Origin: Elmis aenea
Taxonomy: Eukaryota > Arthropoda > Insecta > Coleoptera > Elmidae
NCBI GenBank assembly: GCA_947652605.1
Contig: OX393578.1
Location: forward strand, 35,159,470 to 35,223,469
Reading direction: 5' to 3'
DNA: 64,000 bases
Shown: positions 1 to 11,400 of the stretch, one piece after another
How positions within the stretch are numbered: the first letter of the stretch is position 1
Layout of the letters: each line of letters begins with the position of its first letter
Position numbers and translations under genes: made by a program
The notes under the pieces: model-generated
What the model was told of the DNA's origin: nothing
The model's input: only the letters and a program-made list of their open reading frames with translations
Databases searched by the model: none

Positions 1-1480
1 AAATGCTGTTAAGAATAGTAAATAAAGCTTGGCAGGAAAAAGATATTCCAAAGGACTGGGAGGTATCTGTTATATTACCGATATTCAAGACTGGCGACAG
101 CAAAAATTGCGAAAACTATAGAGGCATATCTCTACTTAGTGTAGTAGAAAAATTATATGAAAGAATATTGGAGGAGAGATTAAGAAAACATTTCGAAAGT
201 AATTTGGAAGAGGCGCAATGCGGATTTAGACCGGGTAGAAGCACGCAAGATCTAATTTTTACGCTAAGACAGTTAAGTGAAAAATCAATGGAACATTCAA
301 AGATGGTGTATTTGTGCTTTATCGATCTTTCTAAAGCCTTCGATAGAGTGCCAAGGGAAAAGATCTGGAAGATATTGAAACAAAGTAGAGTTCGAGAAGG
401 ATTATTAAACGCCATCAAGAGTTTATATAAGAGCAGTAGAAATTATGTGCGAACCCACAACAGCAGTTCCCAGGAATTTATAACAACAGTGGGAGTAAGA
501 CAAGGAGGCACATTAAGTCCTCTGCTCTTTATAATTCTTATGGATAAAATTATTAAAGAATGTAAGCAAAACACAAAGAAAGCCTACTGGGGTTGGAATA
601 AACTAAAACCAATATCCTTAACAGAATTAGCCTTTGCAGATGATGTGGTGTTATTAGCTAAAAGCGAAAAGGACTTGCAATTTAATCTAGGCGTATGGGC
701 AGATACATTAAGCAGATATAATATGAATATTAATATAACAAAGACAAAGGTTATGGTTATAGCGAAAAATCATGAACCAGCTACAATAATGCTAGACCAA
801 AAAAAGATAGAACAGGTAGCAAGTTTTAAATATTTAGGAACAATAATTGCAGAAAATGGTAAATTGGAGGAAGATCTGAATAACAGAATAGCGGCAGCGA
901 CGAAATTTTACTACGCCACAAATAAATGTTTGATAAGTAAGAAGGAAATATCAAAAGAGACGAAGACGCGAGTTTTTAATGCAGTGTACGTACCCATCCT
1001 CACGTACAGTTCAGAAACTTGGACACTAACTCAAAAACAAAAACAAAGAATACAGGTACAGGAAATGAGATTTTTGAGAAGAATAGAGGGTTGTAGACTG
1101 ATCGATAAAATCAGTAACGAAAAAATCCGAAATAAACTTGGAGTAACAGATATTAAGAAAAAGATGGAGACGAATCAATTACGATGGCTGGGGCATTTAC
1201 TACGCATGCCAGAAAGTAGATACGCGAAAATAGGATGGAAAATGCAGATAGAGGGAAAAAGAGCTAGAGGAAGGCCAAGAATAAAATGGGAAAAAGAAGT
1301 GAGGAAGAGACTAGAAGGAAAAGGAGTCAGCTGGAGAGATGTGCCACAATTAGCCAACGATAGGAAGGAGTGGAGAAAGATAATACAGTAACAGAAAAGC
1401 AACCTCGACACCGAAAGGTACAAGAGGAAACGATTAAGAAGAAGAAGATAAATAAAATTTTTATTATATTATTAAAATGT
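1..1480 (+). mobile_element. 3' part of a non-LTR retrotransposon (reverse transcriptase)
   Basis: The open frame from 3 to 1391 encodes 462 residues of a LINE-type reverse transcriptase. It is cut by the window edge, so the endonuclease half is not seen. Visible motifs are ILPIFKTGD (24-32), the fingers motif CGFRPGRST (73-81), FIDLSKAFD with the first catalytic Asp (about 108), GVRQGGTLSP (164-173), and the FADD active site (211-214). The thumb region follows, then a C-terminal basic tail containing GHLLRMPES and RGRPRIKWE, typical of RTE/craft-like insect elements. The frame is intact and ends in TAA. After the stop comes a short A-rich tail with GAAGAA repeats, ending where the palindromic element at 1484 begins. 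The lineage (RTE-like versus CR1/Jockey) is inferred from motif style only. Confidence 0.9.
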
Positions 1481-1483
1481 GTA

Positions 1484-2638
1484 CACGGTGGCCTATTTTC
1501 GATGCCCATACAGTGTATCTCGGTTATTTTCATAGATAGAAAAAAACTAAGTACGTAGTCTCGATTTATTTTTTCGAGAGAAATTCATTGCCGTAAACTG
1601 ATTTTTGATATCTTTTTTAATTTTCGAAATATAGCCAAAAACCGATTTTTGGCAATTTTCAAAAATGTTAAATATCTCGCTTAAACGAAAAGATAGAGAA
1701 AAACTTTAAGAACATTTTTGGCATGGTTTTTTGTTCTTAATAAGATAGCGACGTTCAATTTTTTTTTACTCATACGAATATTGATGTATTACACCTAACT
1801 TTCTTATTTTAAATGGCAACCATAAGCAAATTATAAATTTTTCAAAAGCGCAAAAAATAAGCTTTTGATTCATGTCAAAGCCAACTATAGTTGCCATTTA
1901 AAATAAGAAAGTTATGTGTAATATATTAATATTTGCGAGTAAAAAAAAATTATTAAGAACAAAAAACCATGCCAAAAATGTTTCTAAAGTTGTTCTCTAT
2001 CTTTTCGTTTAAGCGAGATATTTAACATTTTTGATATCTTTTTTAACACTCGAAATATCTTTGGCACTTTTCAAAAATGTTAAATATCTCGCTTAAACGA
2101 AAAGATAGAGAAAAACTTTTAAAGACATTTTTGGCATGTTTTTTTGTCCTTAATAAGATAGTGATGTTCAATTTTTTTTTACCCATACGAATATTGACTT
2201 ATTGAACCTAACTTTCTTATTTTAAATGGCAACCATAGTTGCTTTGACATGAATCGAAAGTTTATTTTTTGTGCTTTTCAAAAATATATAATTTGCTTAT
2301 GGTTGCTATTTAAAATAAGAAAGTTTGGTGTAATATATCAATATTCGTATGAGCAAAAAAAAATTGAACATCGCTATCTTATTAAGAACAAAAAACCATT
2401 CCAAAAATGTCCCCAAAGTTTTTCTTTATTTTTTCGTTTAAGCGAGATATTTAACATTTTTGAAAATTGACAAAAATCGGTTTTTGGCTATATTTCTAAA
2501 ATTAAAAAAGATATCAAAAATCAGTTTACGGCAATGAATTTCTCTCGAAAAAATAAATCGAGACTACGTACTTAGTTTTTTTCTATCTATGAAAATAACC
2601 GAGATACACTGTATGGGCATCGAAAATAGGCCACCCTG
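1484..2638. mobile_element. 1.15 kb palindromic (foldback) transposon, TA-flanked
   Basis: The two ends are long imperfect inverted copies. Bases 1484 onward (CACGGTGGCCTATTTTCG) match the reverse complement of the stretch ending at 2638, and the match continues inward for several hundred bases, including internal sub-repeats. TA lies on both sides (1482-1483 and 2639-2640). No transposase frame is present, so it is a non-autonomous element. It lies directly after the retrotransposon tail, in the presumed 3' intron of INTS8. Confidence 0.85.
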
Positions 2639-2796
2639 TACATCAGCTTTTGACAAAAAAAACCACACGTGTACCATTTAAAAATCATTAATTAAGCATG
2701 TGAGCTCAAGAAGATTAGGGAGATCAAAAATAGGTCTGCAATTCTGCAGAAACAAAAAAAATTGATCTGCGTAATGGTTAGCAATACAGTAACAAT

Positions 2797-3243
2797 GGGC
2801 GCGTTCAGCCGACGCAACAGTTGAGTATGTTGACTTGTTTAGTACTCTGAACGGACAGTATTAAGTTTTGGTAACTAGCAACTGTTGACGAATGTATCCA
2901 CCATAAAATTCGTTTGGTAACTTTAGTAAACGCTATTACTTGACCTCATTTTTAACTGTCATTTTGACATTGTGACTGACTGCAGCCACTTAATAATGAG
3001 TACCGGGCAGCAAATAGATTTAAATGATTTTGTGCTGATAAGCAATCAATTAGTTTCAGTACTTATAAACACAAATTCAATTATACTCACATCAGGTATA
3101 CATAACCTCTATTAAAAATGTCATAACAAAAAGCAACGTCATGACATCAACTATCCGTACAGGCATTCTCAACTTGTTGCGTGTAAACATAACTGAAACT
3201 TGTTTACGGTGTGTGGCAACCGTTGCGTCGGCTGAACGCGCCC
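2797..3243. mobile_element. 447-bp MITE with TIR GGGCGCGTTCAGCCGACG
   Basis: GGGCGCGTTCAGCCGACGCA at 2797 is repeated inverted at 3224-3243. The trinucleotide AAT flanks both sides (2794-2796, 3244-3246), a possible 3-bp target duplication. There is no coding capacity. It sits in the INTS8 intron downstream of exon 4. Confidence 0.75.
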
Positions 3244-3434
3244 AATATCATCACTCAAAAAAGTATGATGCTAATGCTTGAAGTTGTCCTAAATGCATTA
3301 AAACTACTTGATTTTAAGTAGAAAGCAACAAAATCTCCTAATTCTTATTAAAAAATGTCAGTCCATTGCACACAATTATACTTAACAATCAGTGGGAACA
3401 TCAGACAGTTAAGTTCAAACAAAATATTACTCAC

Positions 3435-4798
3435 TGTATATTGGTTTGCAATAGATACATGTAGCTGATGTAAAAGATTTGTTTTCATATCACTTGATGG
3501 TGCATTACAACCCAAGAGATAGCCTTCCAAAATTTCCATATCTATATTTAAAAAACCGCAAAGTTCAATTTCATTTTCTTTAAGAGTTTTATGGAGATTT
3601 GAACAATTAACAAAATGAGTTCTGGCTTGTTCATACTCCTCTTTAAAAAAATAATATGCTGCTAAATCGTAATGAATTTGTGCACAGAATTCTTCTTTTG
3701 AAAGTGGTAACGAGCTATTCCAATCATGCTGAATGCCTTCACTATGTTCCGAAAGCATAACAAAACAATCGTAAGTTAGCAAATTAGGTATTTCTGTTAC
3801 ATTTAAAGCGTTTATGAGAAACAATGTACTTTTGTGAACGTAATCTGGGGAACATATTATACTTTCAACAATTGGTAAAACATCACCATTACTGTAACAA
3901 AATATAAATATTATTAAAATGACACAAAAACACTATTTCATTACAGTAGGGAACATAAAACAATGGATAAATAACTTTTTAATAATGAAAAATCAGTTTA
4001 ATTGGCATACAAATTAAGATGTTTTAATGAATATTTAGATACCTGTATGTTCGTAACTGTCCATTAAAAGCAACACGATGTACAGCAGTTGCAACAATCC
4101 ATCGATGATACAACACCAAAGCAAATTTGAATGGTTGAGATGCAACCTTTATATCGACATCGGGTAAATCTGGCAAATCAACCTGCTCTTGATTATTTGT
4201 GAAATAAATTAGATCTTGCAGTAAACTTAATTGTGTCTTAAACAACATACCACGTAACTGATCTAAAACACGTTTTGAAATTTAAAAAATAAACTTTTTG
4301 TAATTAATTTCAGTTGTAACTTGAAAGAAAAAATAAATTTAAGTTAAATGCATACCTAAATTCCATTTTATGTATGCAGCAACTTTAAGTGACAAAATCT
4401 TTAAAGCTAACATTTTTAATGAATATTTTGGTTGGACCTCAAATATATTTTCTCCAATAAATCTTGTCTCACCATTTTCTAGCTCTAAGCGTTTTAAATT
4501 TTCAGATTCAAAAACCACTGATGCAAATTTGCTAATGAGTTCAATCGGAGAAGGATCTAAAAGTAATTTCATATTAATAATAATACTAGTTACTTCCAAA
4601 AACTTTCACAATGCAAATCATATTGTTACAATACACTATGCATTATTAATATGAACAAAAATAATGGGTTGGATACATACCAGGTGACTCTTTCTGTAAA
4701 TGTTTCAAAAGTAAATCATGACTGATTAAAAATTCAAACCATAATACTGTATCTGGTGAGATTGGAACTGTTCCTGGACGTAGCAAATCAACATCCAT
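3435..4798 (-). CDS. IntS8: Integrator complex subunit 8 (INTS8), 5' exons only
   Basis: INTS8 is a helical-repeat subunit of the nuclear Integrator complex. The complex cleaves snRNA 3' ends and attenuates paused Pol II, and INTS8 helps recruit PP2A. Four exons on the minus strand are joined by GT-AG introns with matching phases: 4681-4798, 4356-4556, 4043-4262 and 3435-3891. They give 332 residues in frame. Diagnostic stretches are LWFEFLISHDLLLKHLQK near the N-terminus, LALKILSLKVAAYIKW, VLYHRWIVATAVHR, and the TPR-like IHYDLAAYYFFKEEYEQAR. All align by eye with animal INTS8. The start ATG at 4798-4796 gives MDVDLLRPGTVP, the usual beginning. The last exon ends at a GTGAGT donor (3434). 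The family is about 1000 residues long, so roughly two thirds lies beyond position 1, across an intron holding transposons. It is head to head with MEAK7. Confidence 0.93.
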
Positions 4799-5433
4799 CT
4801 TATGAAGTTAATTGTCTTGTAAATGCAGCGACATATATATTTCCTTAGCAGATCAAAAATGACACAATTAAATAATATTTATACATTAATGATTACGATA
4901 ATGGTTTACAACATTGTATTTAGTTCTTTTTAACACTAGCTAAAACAAAATACAATAACTTTTTCTTTAACTTAATTCAAAATTTGTATGGAAATAAGGT
5001 ATTAAAAGCTTTTGAATTGTCGTTTAGTTAAATTATATGTGTAAAACAAACTTCCTTGCACTGGTTGTCTTTTAACAAGGTTATGTTTATGTGAACCGTT
5101 GTGTCCACAGAAAATGTTGTGTCGCAACTGCTGACTAATTAACCGGTTCGGGCTCTTAAACACACAGTTCCATCCAATTCATGGTGGGAACTGGGAAATC
5201 TTTATAATGTTGGTAATTGACAATGTCAAATTATTGCAAAATTGTAATCACTTGCGTGATTGTTATCAGAATGTAAATATTAATAATAAACGTAATATAA
5301 ATGTCGATAAGTATTAAGTACACGTTGGTAATTATATCATAACACTCAACATCAGCCAAGGTAGTGAACCTGTTTATACGTTTTTCGGTAAAGAGAAGTA
5401 AAGTACCTAAGCTAAATTTTGCATTTTTAGATT
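4799..5433. promoter_or_regulatory. Shared promoter region of INTS8 and MEAK7
   Basis: These 635 bp separate the two start codons of divergent genes and hold both 5' UTRs and presumably both promoters. No clear TATA box or transposon ends are visible. The promoter role is inferred from position. Confidence 0.5.
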
Positions 5434-8400
5434 ATGGGGGTAAATAGTAGCAAAAGGTTAGCAGCCAAATGTTCTTTTTTGTCAAAAGACGAGCAGGTTA
5501 TCGTGAGTAACTCATTTCGACTTGCAAGCAAAAATTCTGAAAAAATTAAAGAGGATGAACTTATGGTACGAAATAAAATTTTCTTTTGATTATATTTTAT
5601 GTTATATAATTTTAGGTACTTGTTATCTAATAAACCAATAGATCAATGTAATTAATTTTTAAATTAATAGTGTAAAAATATTAGGTAACAGATATTTACA
5701 AAACCTTGCAACATGGTCATCAAATTGGTTGTGAATTATGAATCAGACAGTTTTAGGGAATATATTGCAATAGATACTGGCACAGAACGAGACTGGCCAT
5801 ACAGTTTTTATTTGTTGCAGTTCGAATTTTGTCTTATCAAATGTGGTTTCGTGTTTCAAGTAAATATCTGATTTGAATTTTAATTGATTCATTGTACAGT
5901 TATAGTCGGTATGCACTGAAAAGTCAGAAATCAATATGCGAACTGTATTGTTTTTAAATAATGTGACCTTCATTATCATTTTATGAATGATACTATATGT
6001 TGTAGTTGTGAAAAAATAAATACACTTCATTATTTTATAGCATTAATTCATCTACATCATTTTAAAGTTTCACGTTCCTTTAAAAATTTTTTATATTTTA
6101 AAAAGAAGTTATTTTATAAAAGTAATATTAACCAATCTAGATGTTCTATTATTTAAATTGTACTTCATATGCATATTTTCATGTGCAAATAAATTCAAAG
6201 AGGTTTTTCCAAATGTATATGTGAAAGCTAAATAACTTAAACAAACATAGTTCAGTATGTTCACGTGACACTTTATTTCCTAGCCCAGACTTATTTTTGT
6301 AGCTTTTAAATATTGTGGATATTTTAGTAGTTATTAGGTTTGCACAAAATTGAAAAGAATAACAGGAATTATTATAAGTATTAATATTAATGGCAAAAAA
6401 ATATAAACATTTTCTGAAATAAGGAAGGAGGATAAAAATAAGAAATATAGGTAACCCAAATTATTTTTTATAGAAATTGTGGGGATCACAAATGGATGCT
6501 CGTTTATCACAATACATCAACAACTATCTCTTTGGTAAAGGTGATTCTCGATCACAAACAGTGGATCTGGAAAAGTTTGCAGAATTATTTGTTTTTTGTA
6601 CACGTGGAACAGTTGACGAGAAATTAAAAGTATTGTTAATCTCTTTAGGAAAAACTAACACCGAGAGTGCAGATATTCCATACATTTTAGTTAAAGAAGT
6701 AAGTGTAACAGCTGTAAAACAGTTTAGGGCTGTAGGCATGGGAATGCAAAAGTGGAACACACACAATATTCTTAATTTCAATTATCATTTTTACATTAAT
6801 TTATTTTCTTTCAGTATGTGGAAAGTATTGTTTCATCATACATGAAAATTCAAAAAATGAGCAATACAAAACAGTTTAAAAGTTGGCATTCACGTGGCTG
6901 TTATGTATCTCCCCAAAACGTACAAAGACTAGCGGAAAGTCTCACCTATCAACTTGCAAGTGGTGATTGCATAACAAGAAGGGCATTAGAAGTGTGGATA
7001 CAAGGCTCCACGGTATTGGGGCAGTTACTTTTATTTGTATTTACACATCTGTATAGTATATCACATAGAGAAAAGGCAATACAAAGTGAACGTTCCAATG
7101 TCACACACATTCCAAATGAAGATGTGCCATCTTTAGGTGCAGAGAAAGATCGTAGTCTAGTACCGTTTTGTAGAGGACTTGATCTCATACCATCGTACCC
7201 CAGTTTACTTGATCTTAATCAATTAGTTTTTATTAACGCACATTTACCTCAGCAGTATCAGCTTGAATGGAGGTTTTTGTTTTCCTCAGAAATACATGGG
7301 GAATCTTTTTCAACCTTAATAGGTGAGTAACAATTATAAATGACTTGAAAAAATCAGTTGACAATTTTTACAAATGCTTGCAAGATATTATGTACATGAA
7401 GTGTTACATTTCTCTGTAACGGGTTATTTATTTTGCTACCAAATTACTAAAACATTTCACATAGTTACAACACATTTTTGTATAATTCTTAAAGTTCTAT
7501 TAATGTGATCCAAAATCTATCGAAAGAGTATGCAATAGTTGTTAAAAATTTCAATTTTAAGTATTTATGCTCTGGAGGGTTGTTGCATGTCAGTGGATTA
7601 TTATAAAAACAATTTTTGTGAAATCTGTCCACGCGAAGAGCTAAGAAAAACATCATTTTATTGTGACACGTCTTTGAGCGGTTGCCGATTGCACGCTTTT
7701 GGGGCGGACATACGCGTTTTCGTTGGAAAATATTAATGCGTATGCTGTACGCATGCCATTGAAGATATTCATAGTATGCTTCTTGTTTATAAACTTTTGA
7801 GCTATATGAATAAGCAACAATAAAATAAATTAAAACCACAAGCTTATGTTTTTAAAATTTTTGACTGAAAATGTTGCTTTTTAAAATTCATATTAATATT
7901 ATGTATATAGTTTTTACCTTAATTACAAATAAGTAATTTTGTAGAAGGTGGGGGCAATATGATAAAGAAATATCAGAAAAGATTCTGCCATAAATCTGTA
8001 ATTTATGATGATGGTAAAGTACTCTAACTTTGCATTAAAACACGTTTGAACTTTTAAAATTAAAAAAAATCTCCTGCGGCGCATTTTGTCCCCCCACTTT
8101 TTTTGCCCATCTCTTATGATTAAAAAAAAGGTTCTTGTGTCCCGGTTTGACTTTACGAAAATATGGTAGACCTAATTATAAGAGATACAAGTTTGCTTAA
8201 ATTAGATGAATTATTCCTTAGTATGAGAGGAGCTACAATCAATGTTTAAAAGTACAAAATTCCTCGTATTTCATAAGTTATATAGCAAAAAATATGACGT
8301 CCTAATCATTAGATCCATTTTATAAGTACTTTCTTAATACTTTTAATGGAAAATGTAACTGTAATTTTAGTTTTTTTTTTATCACATCATTTTCGAGATA

Positions 8401-11400
8401 TTACCGTTTACTTCATATTTTCTTATAGGCCTTGAAGTTGGCTATGGAACAGTTAAATGTGTTTTTTTCCCTCTTTTTAATGGGATGTTACTTGCTGTAT
8501 CTATTTTTATAAATAAGTCACAAAATCAAGAAAATTCGTATTTTACCAATTACTTATCAAGCTATCTACGAAAATAAAAACAAGGAACAACTAATTAAAT
8601 GACAAATGACAGTTACCATTTGTCTGCGGTATCATTTTTATAGTATTGTTGTGTAATTCGATAGTCTTTGTAGTAACTATAATAATTAAGGCTACCTTTA
8701 AAAATAATAAAAAAATTTACATATTGTGATGTCACTTCGATTAAACTTAATAAATACAATAATATTGCTATAACTTGCTTATTTTTAAAGATAAACCTAA
8801 CAACCCATACATCAAAGAAACGAGAAAAAAATTATCTTTTTAATGAACCCATAGCCAACTATGTTTGCCAAAAGTCAAGTTTGGCTTGTATATCAAAAAT
8901 CAAGTGTGCCATGACTTTTTAGATATTTTTTTCTTATTCTACGTAAATATATGTACAGGAATTATTTCATATTTAGATTTTAACGTAGTTGGCTATGAAA
9001 TTAATTACCATCAAATAAATCGTCTGTTTTAAGTTTTTTCAAAATATTTAAAAAGTTAAACGTGTAGGTCAAATGTCAATATTGCATTAAATTCGCCTTA
9101 AAAATCTGTCCAATTTTGCTAATTCAACTCACCATGTAACTCTTATAATAACAAAGATACCCATACAACACATTTAGATTAATGTCACCCTGTATAGCTT
9201 GATGTGATTTTTAAAATAAGATTTTTCTTGATTTTGTAAGTTATTTACAAAAATAGATATGACAAGTGATATTTTATAGAATGAGTAAAAAAAGCTCATT
9301 TAACTTTAACATAGCCAATTTGACGCTCTAAAATAGGGTGACCATTCGTCCCCGATTTTCGGGGACAGTCCCCGAAACAAGACTCAAGTCCCGGATTGTT
9401 GCTGTCCCTGATTTTCATAATTTTTCTATACACATTTAAAATAACGAATATATTGTATTTTCACTGTTGCCAAATTATGCAAATCTGTTAGTCTGGCAAC
9501 ATTGTAACAGTGTAACCGCTTATTGGTCACGAAAACTGGAGTGGGGAGGAGTTTGTGCACCTTAAATTAAGTGTCAAATCCGAAAACGTTATGTTAGGTT
9601 AGGTTACTTAGGGCATAGACTTAGGGTTACCATACGTCCTTTTCCTGGAAATATCCTCTCTTTTTGTAATGTGCAAAAATGCGTGGGTTTTAAATCCCGC
9701 TTTTTAATTTGAATTCCGTTTATTAAAATGAAAGTTGTGGTTTGTGATGTACGGGAAACGGGATAATGGATTTTACGAAAGTTAGTTAAGGACCTTTTTT
9801 TTGGTAACCCCAGCTTAGTGTCCCCGAAAGTTCAGGGAAAAAAATGGTCACCTTACTCTAAAAGTAAAAAAAAATTGGGGTATCTCAAAAATGTTAAGTG
9901 ATTAAAAAAAATCTAAAATAATTATTACATTCTACATAAAAAAAGGACCTCAAAAAAACACAAAAAAAATTGACCGACTGATTAAGACAAAAAAATTGTG
10001 GAAAAAAAAATGAAATTCAACGGTTTCATATTTTTTTGCTATAACTTCTAAAGTACGAGGAATTTTGTACTTTTAAAAATTGATTGTAGCTTCTCTCATA
10101 ACAAACGTGTATCTCTTATAATAAGCAAGATCCCCATGCTGGAAATGTTATCTGGTACAACCTGTATACAGGGTGTCCCAGATTACATTTCCAGCATGGG
10201 CATCTCGCTTATTATAAGAGATACAGGTTTGTTTAAATTATTATATTTCCTAGGGTTTTTACTTGCCCTTACAAATTGTCCTCTTATGCTAGGCACATCA
10301 AAACAAAAAGGGCACAAAAAGAACCGCATTTTATCCGTATGCATGTTATAACCAGCTTCCACTGTATTAGCTATATGATCAAACTATTAATATTGCATAT
10401 ACGAGGGGGTACCCAAAAATAACGGGAATTATTTTTAAAAGCTATATATTTTCAAATTTTTTACAAAACAACCTTATCCCCTTCAAAATACTCTCCATTA
10501 CAACTAATACATTTGTCCCACTGGTGCTTCCACTGTTCGAAACATTTTTTGTAGTCATCTTTAGAAATGGATGACAGCTCCTCCCTCGTTTTTTTCTTGA
10601 CCTCCTCGATGTTGTCAAATCGGTGTCCTTTCATGCCCCTTTTCATGCGTGGAAATAAGAAAAAGTCGCACGAAGCCAGGTCAGGCGAGTAAGGTGCGTT
10701 GGGCAGCGGAACCATGCCATTTTTAGCCAAAAACTGTGACATTTCTAAAGGTATTTTTTTATAAATTTTCTTGCGGGGGAAGACCTCTTCGTACTCTCAT
10801 TTCTAGGAAATTATTTGGATCACATAATTGAAAGTTTGAGAAACGCTGCTCTAACGTGACTAGTTTTTGTAAAGTGATAGGTTAACGAATGCAAAGGACA
10901 ACACAAATTCAATCGTTAAAGCAAGTAAACGATAAATAACAATTAATTTTAGTCGTACATAGGTAACACAGTTAAACCGTAATAATCCGCACTACCTGTC
11001 GAACGCCGCACAGCGGACACGACTTGTAGAAACGAGTGCCGCAGCGAAAGGGTTAATATCCTCACAATGTAACTTACGTAAATCTACTTTGTCTTCGGCA
11101 ATCACCACTTGATCGTTGGCCAAGTATAAACGTAAAAGTATGTTGTCTTTATGCTGCTATAATATGTTAAATAAAACTTCATTTATATCATGTTTATAAA
11201 TTATATTACAGGCAGGATCGTAAATCAGGGACCATCAGTACTTGTAGTAGAAGATAGACAAGGACACATGTTCGGTGGTTTTGCACCTGCTAGTTGGACA
11301 TTAGGTCCCAAATTTTTTGGAGATGACAGTAGCTTTTTATTTACATTAGCACCCAAAATGCGAATATTTCCATCCACCGGTTATAACCAACATTTCCAGT

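Larger units (their letters stand above)
8175..10164. mobile_element. Degraded copy of palindromic family B (interrupted)
   Basis: Bases from about 8175 (TAAGAGATACAAGTTTGC, then TTAAATTAGATGAATTATTCC in part) match the left arm of the intact element at 46693-48190. The right arm ends at 10164 with the inverted sequence. The left tip is eroded. The copy is split by a family C element (about 8670-9192) and by a hAT element (9334-9855). It lies within MEAK7 intron 3. Confidence 0.75.

Noticed and set aside
5743..6030. 95-codon minus-strand frame inside MEAK7 intron 1
   Set aside because: Low-complexity AT-rich sequence with no motif or splice context.
7489..7839. 116-codon minus-strand frame in MEAK7 intron 3
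   Set aside because: There is no recognisable domain, its composition matches intron DNA, and splice signals do not support it.
11190..11211. MEAK7 exon 4 frame extended upstream to 11190
   Set aside because: Those bases precede the TTACAG acceptor. The family alignment begins at RIVNQGP right after the splice.
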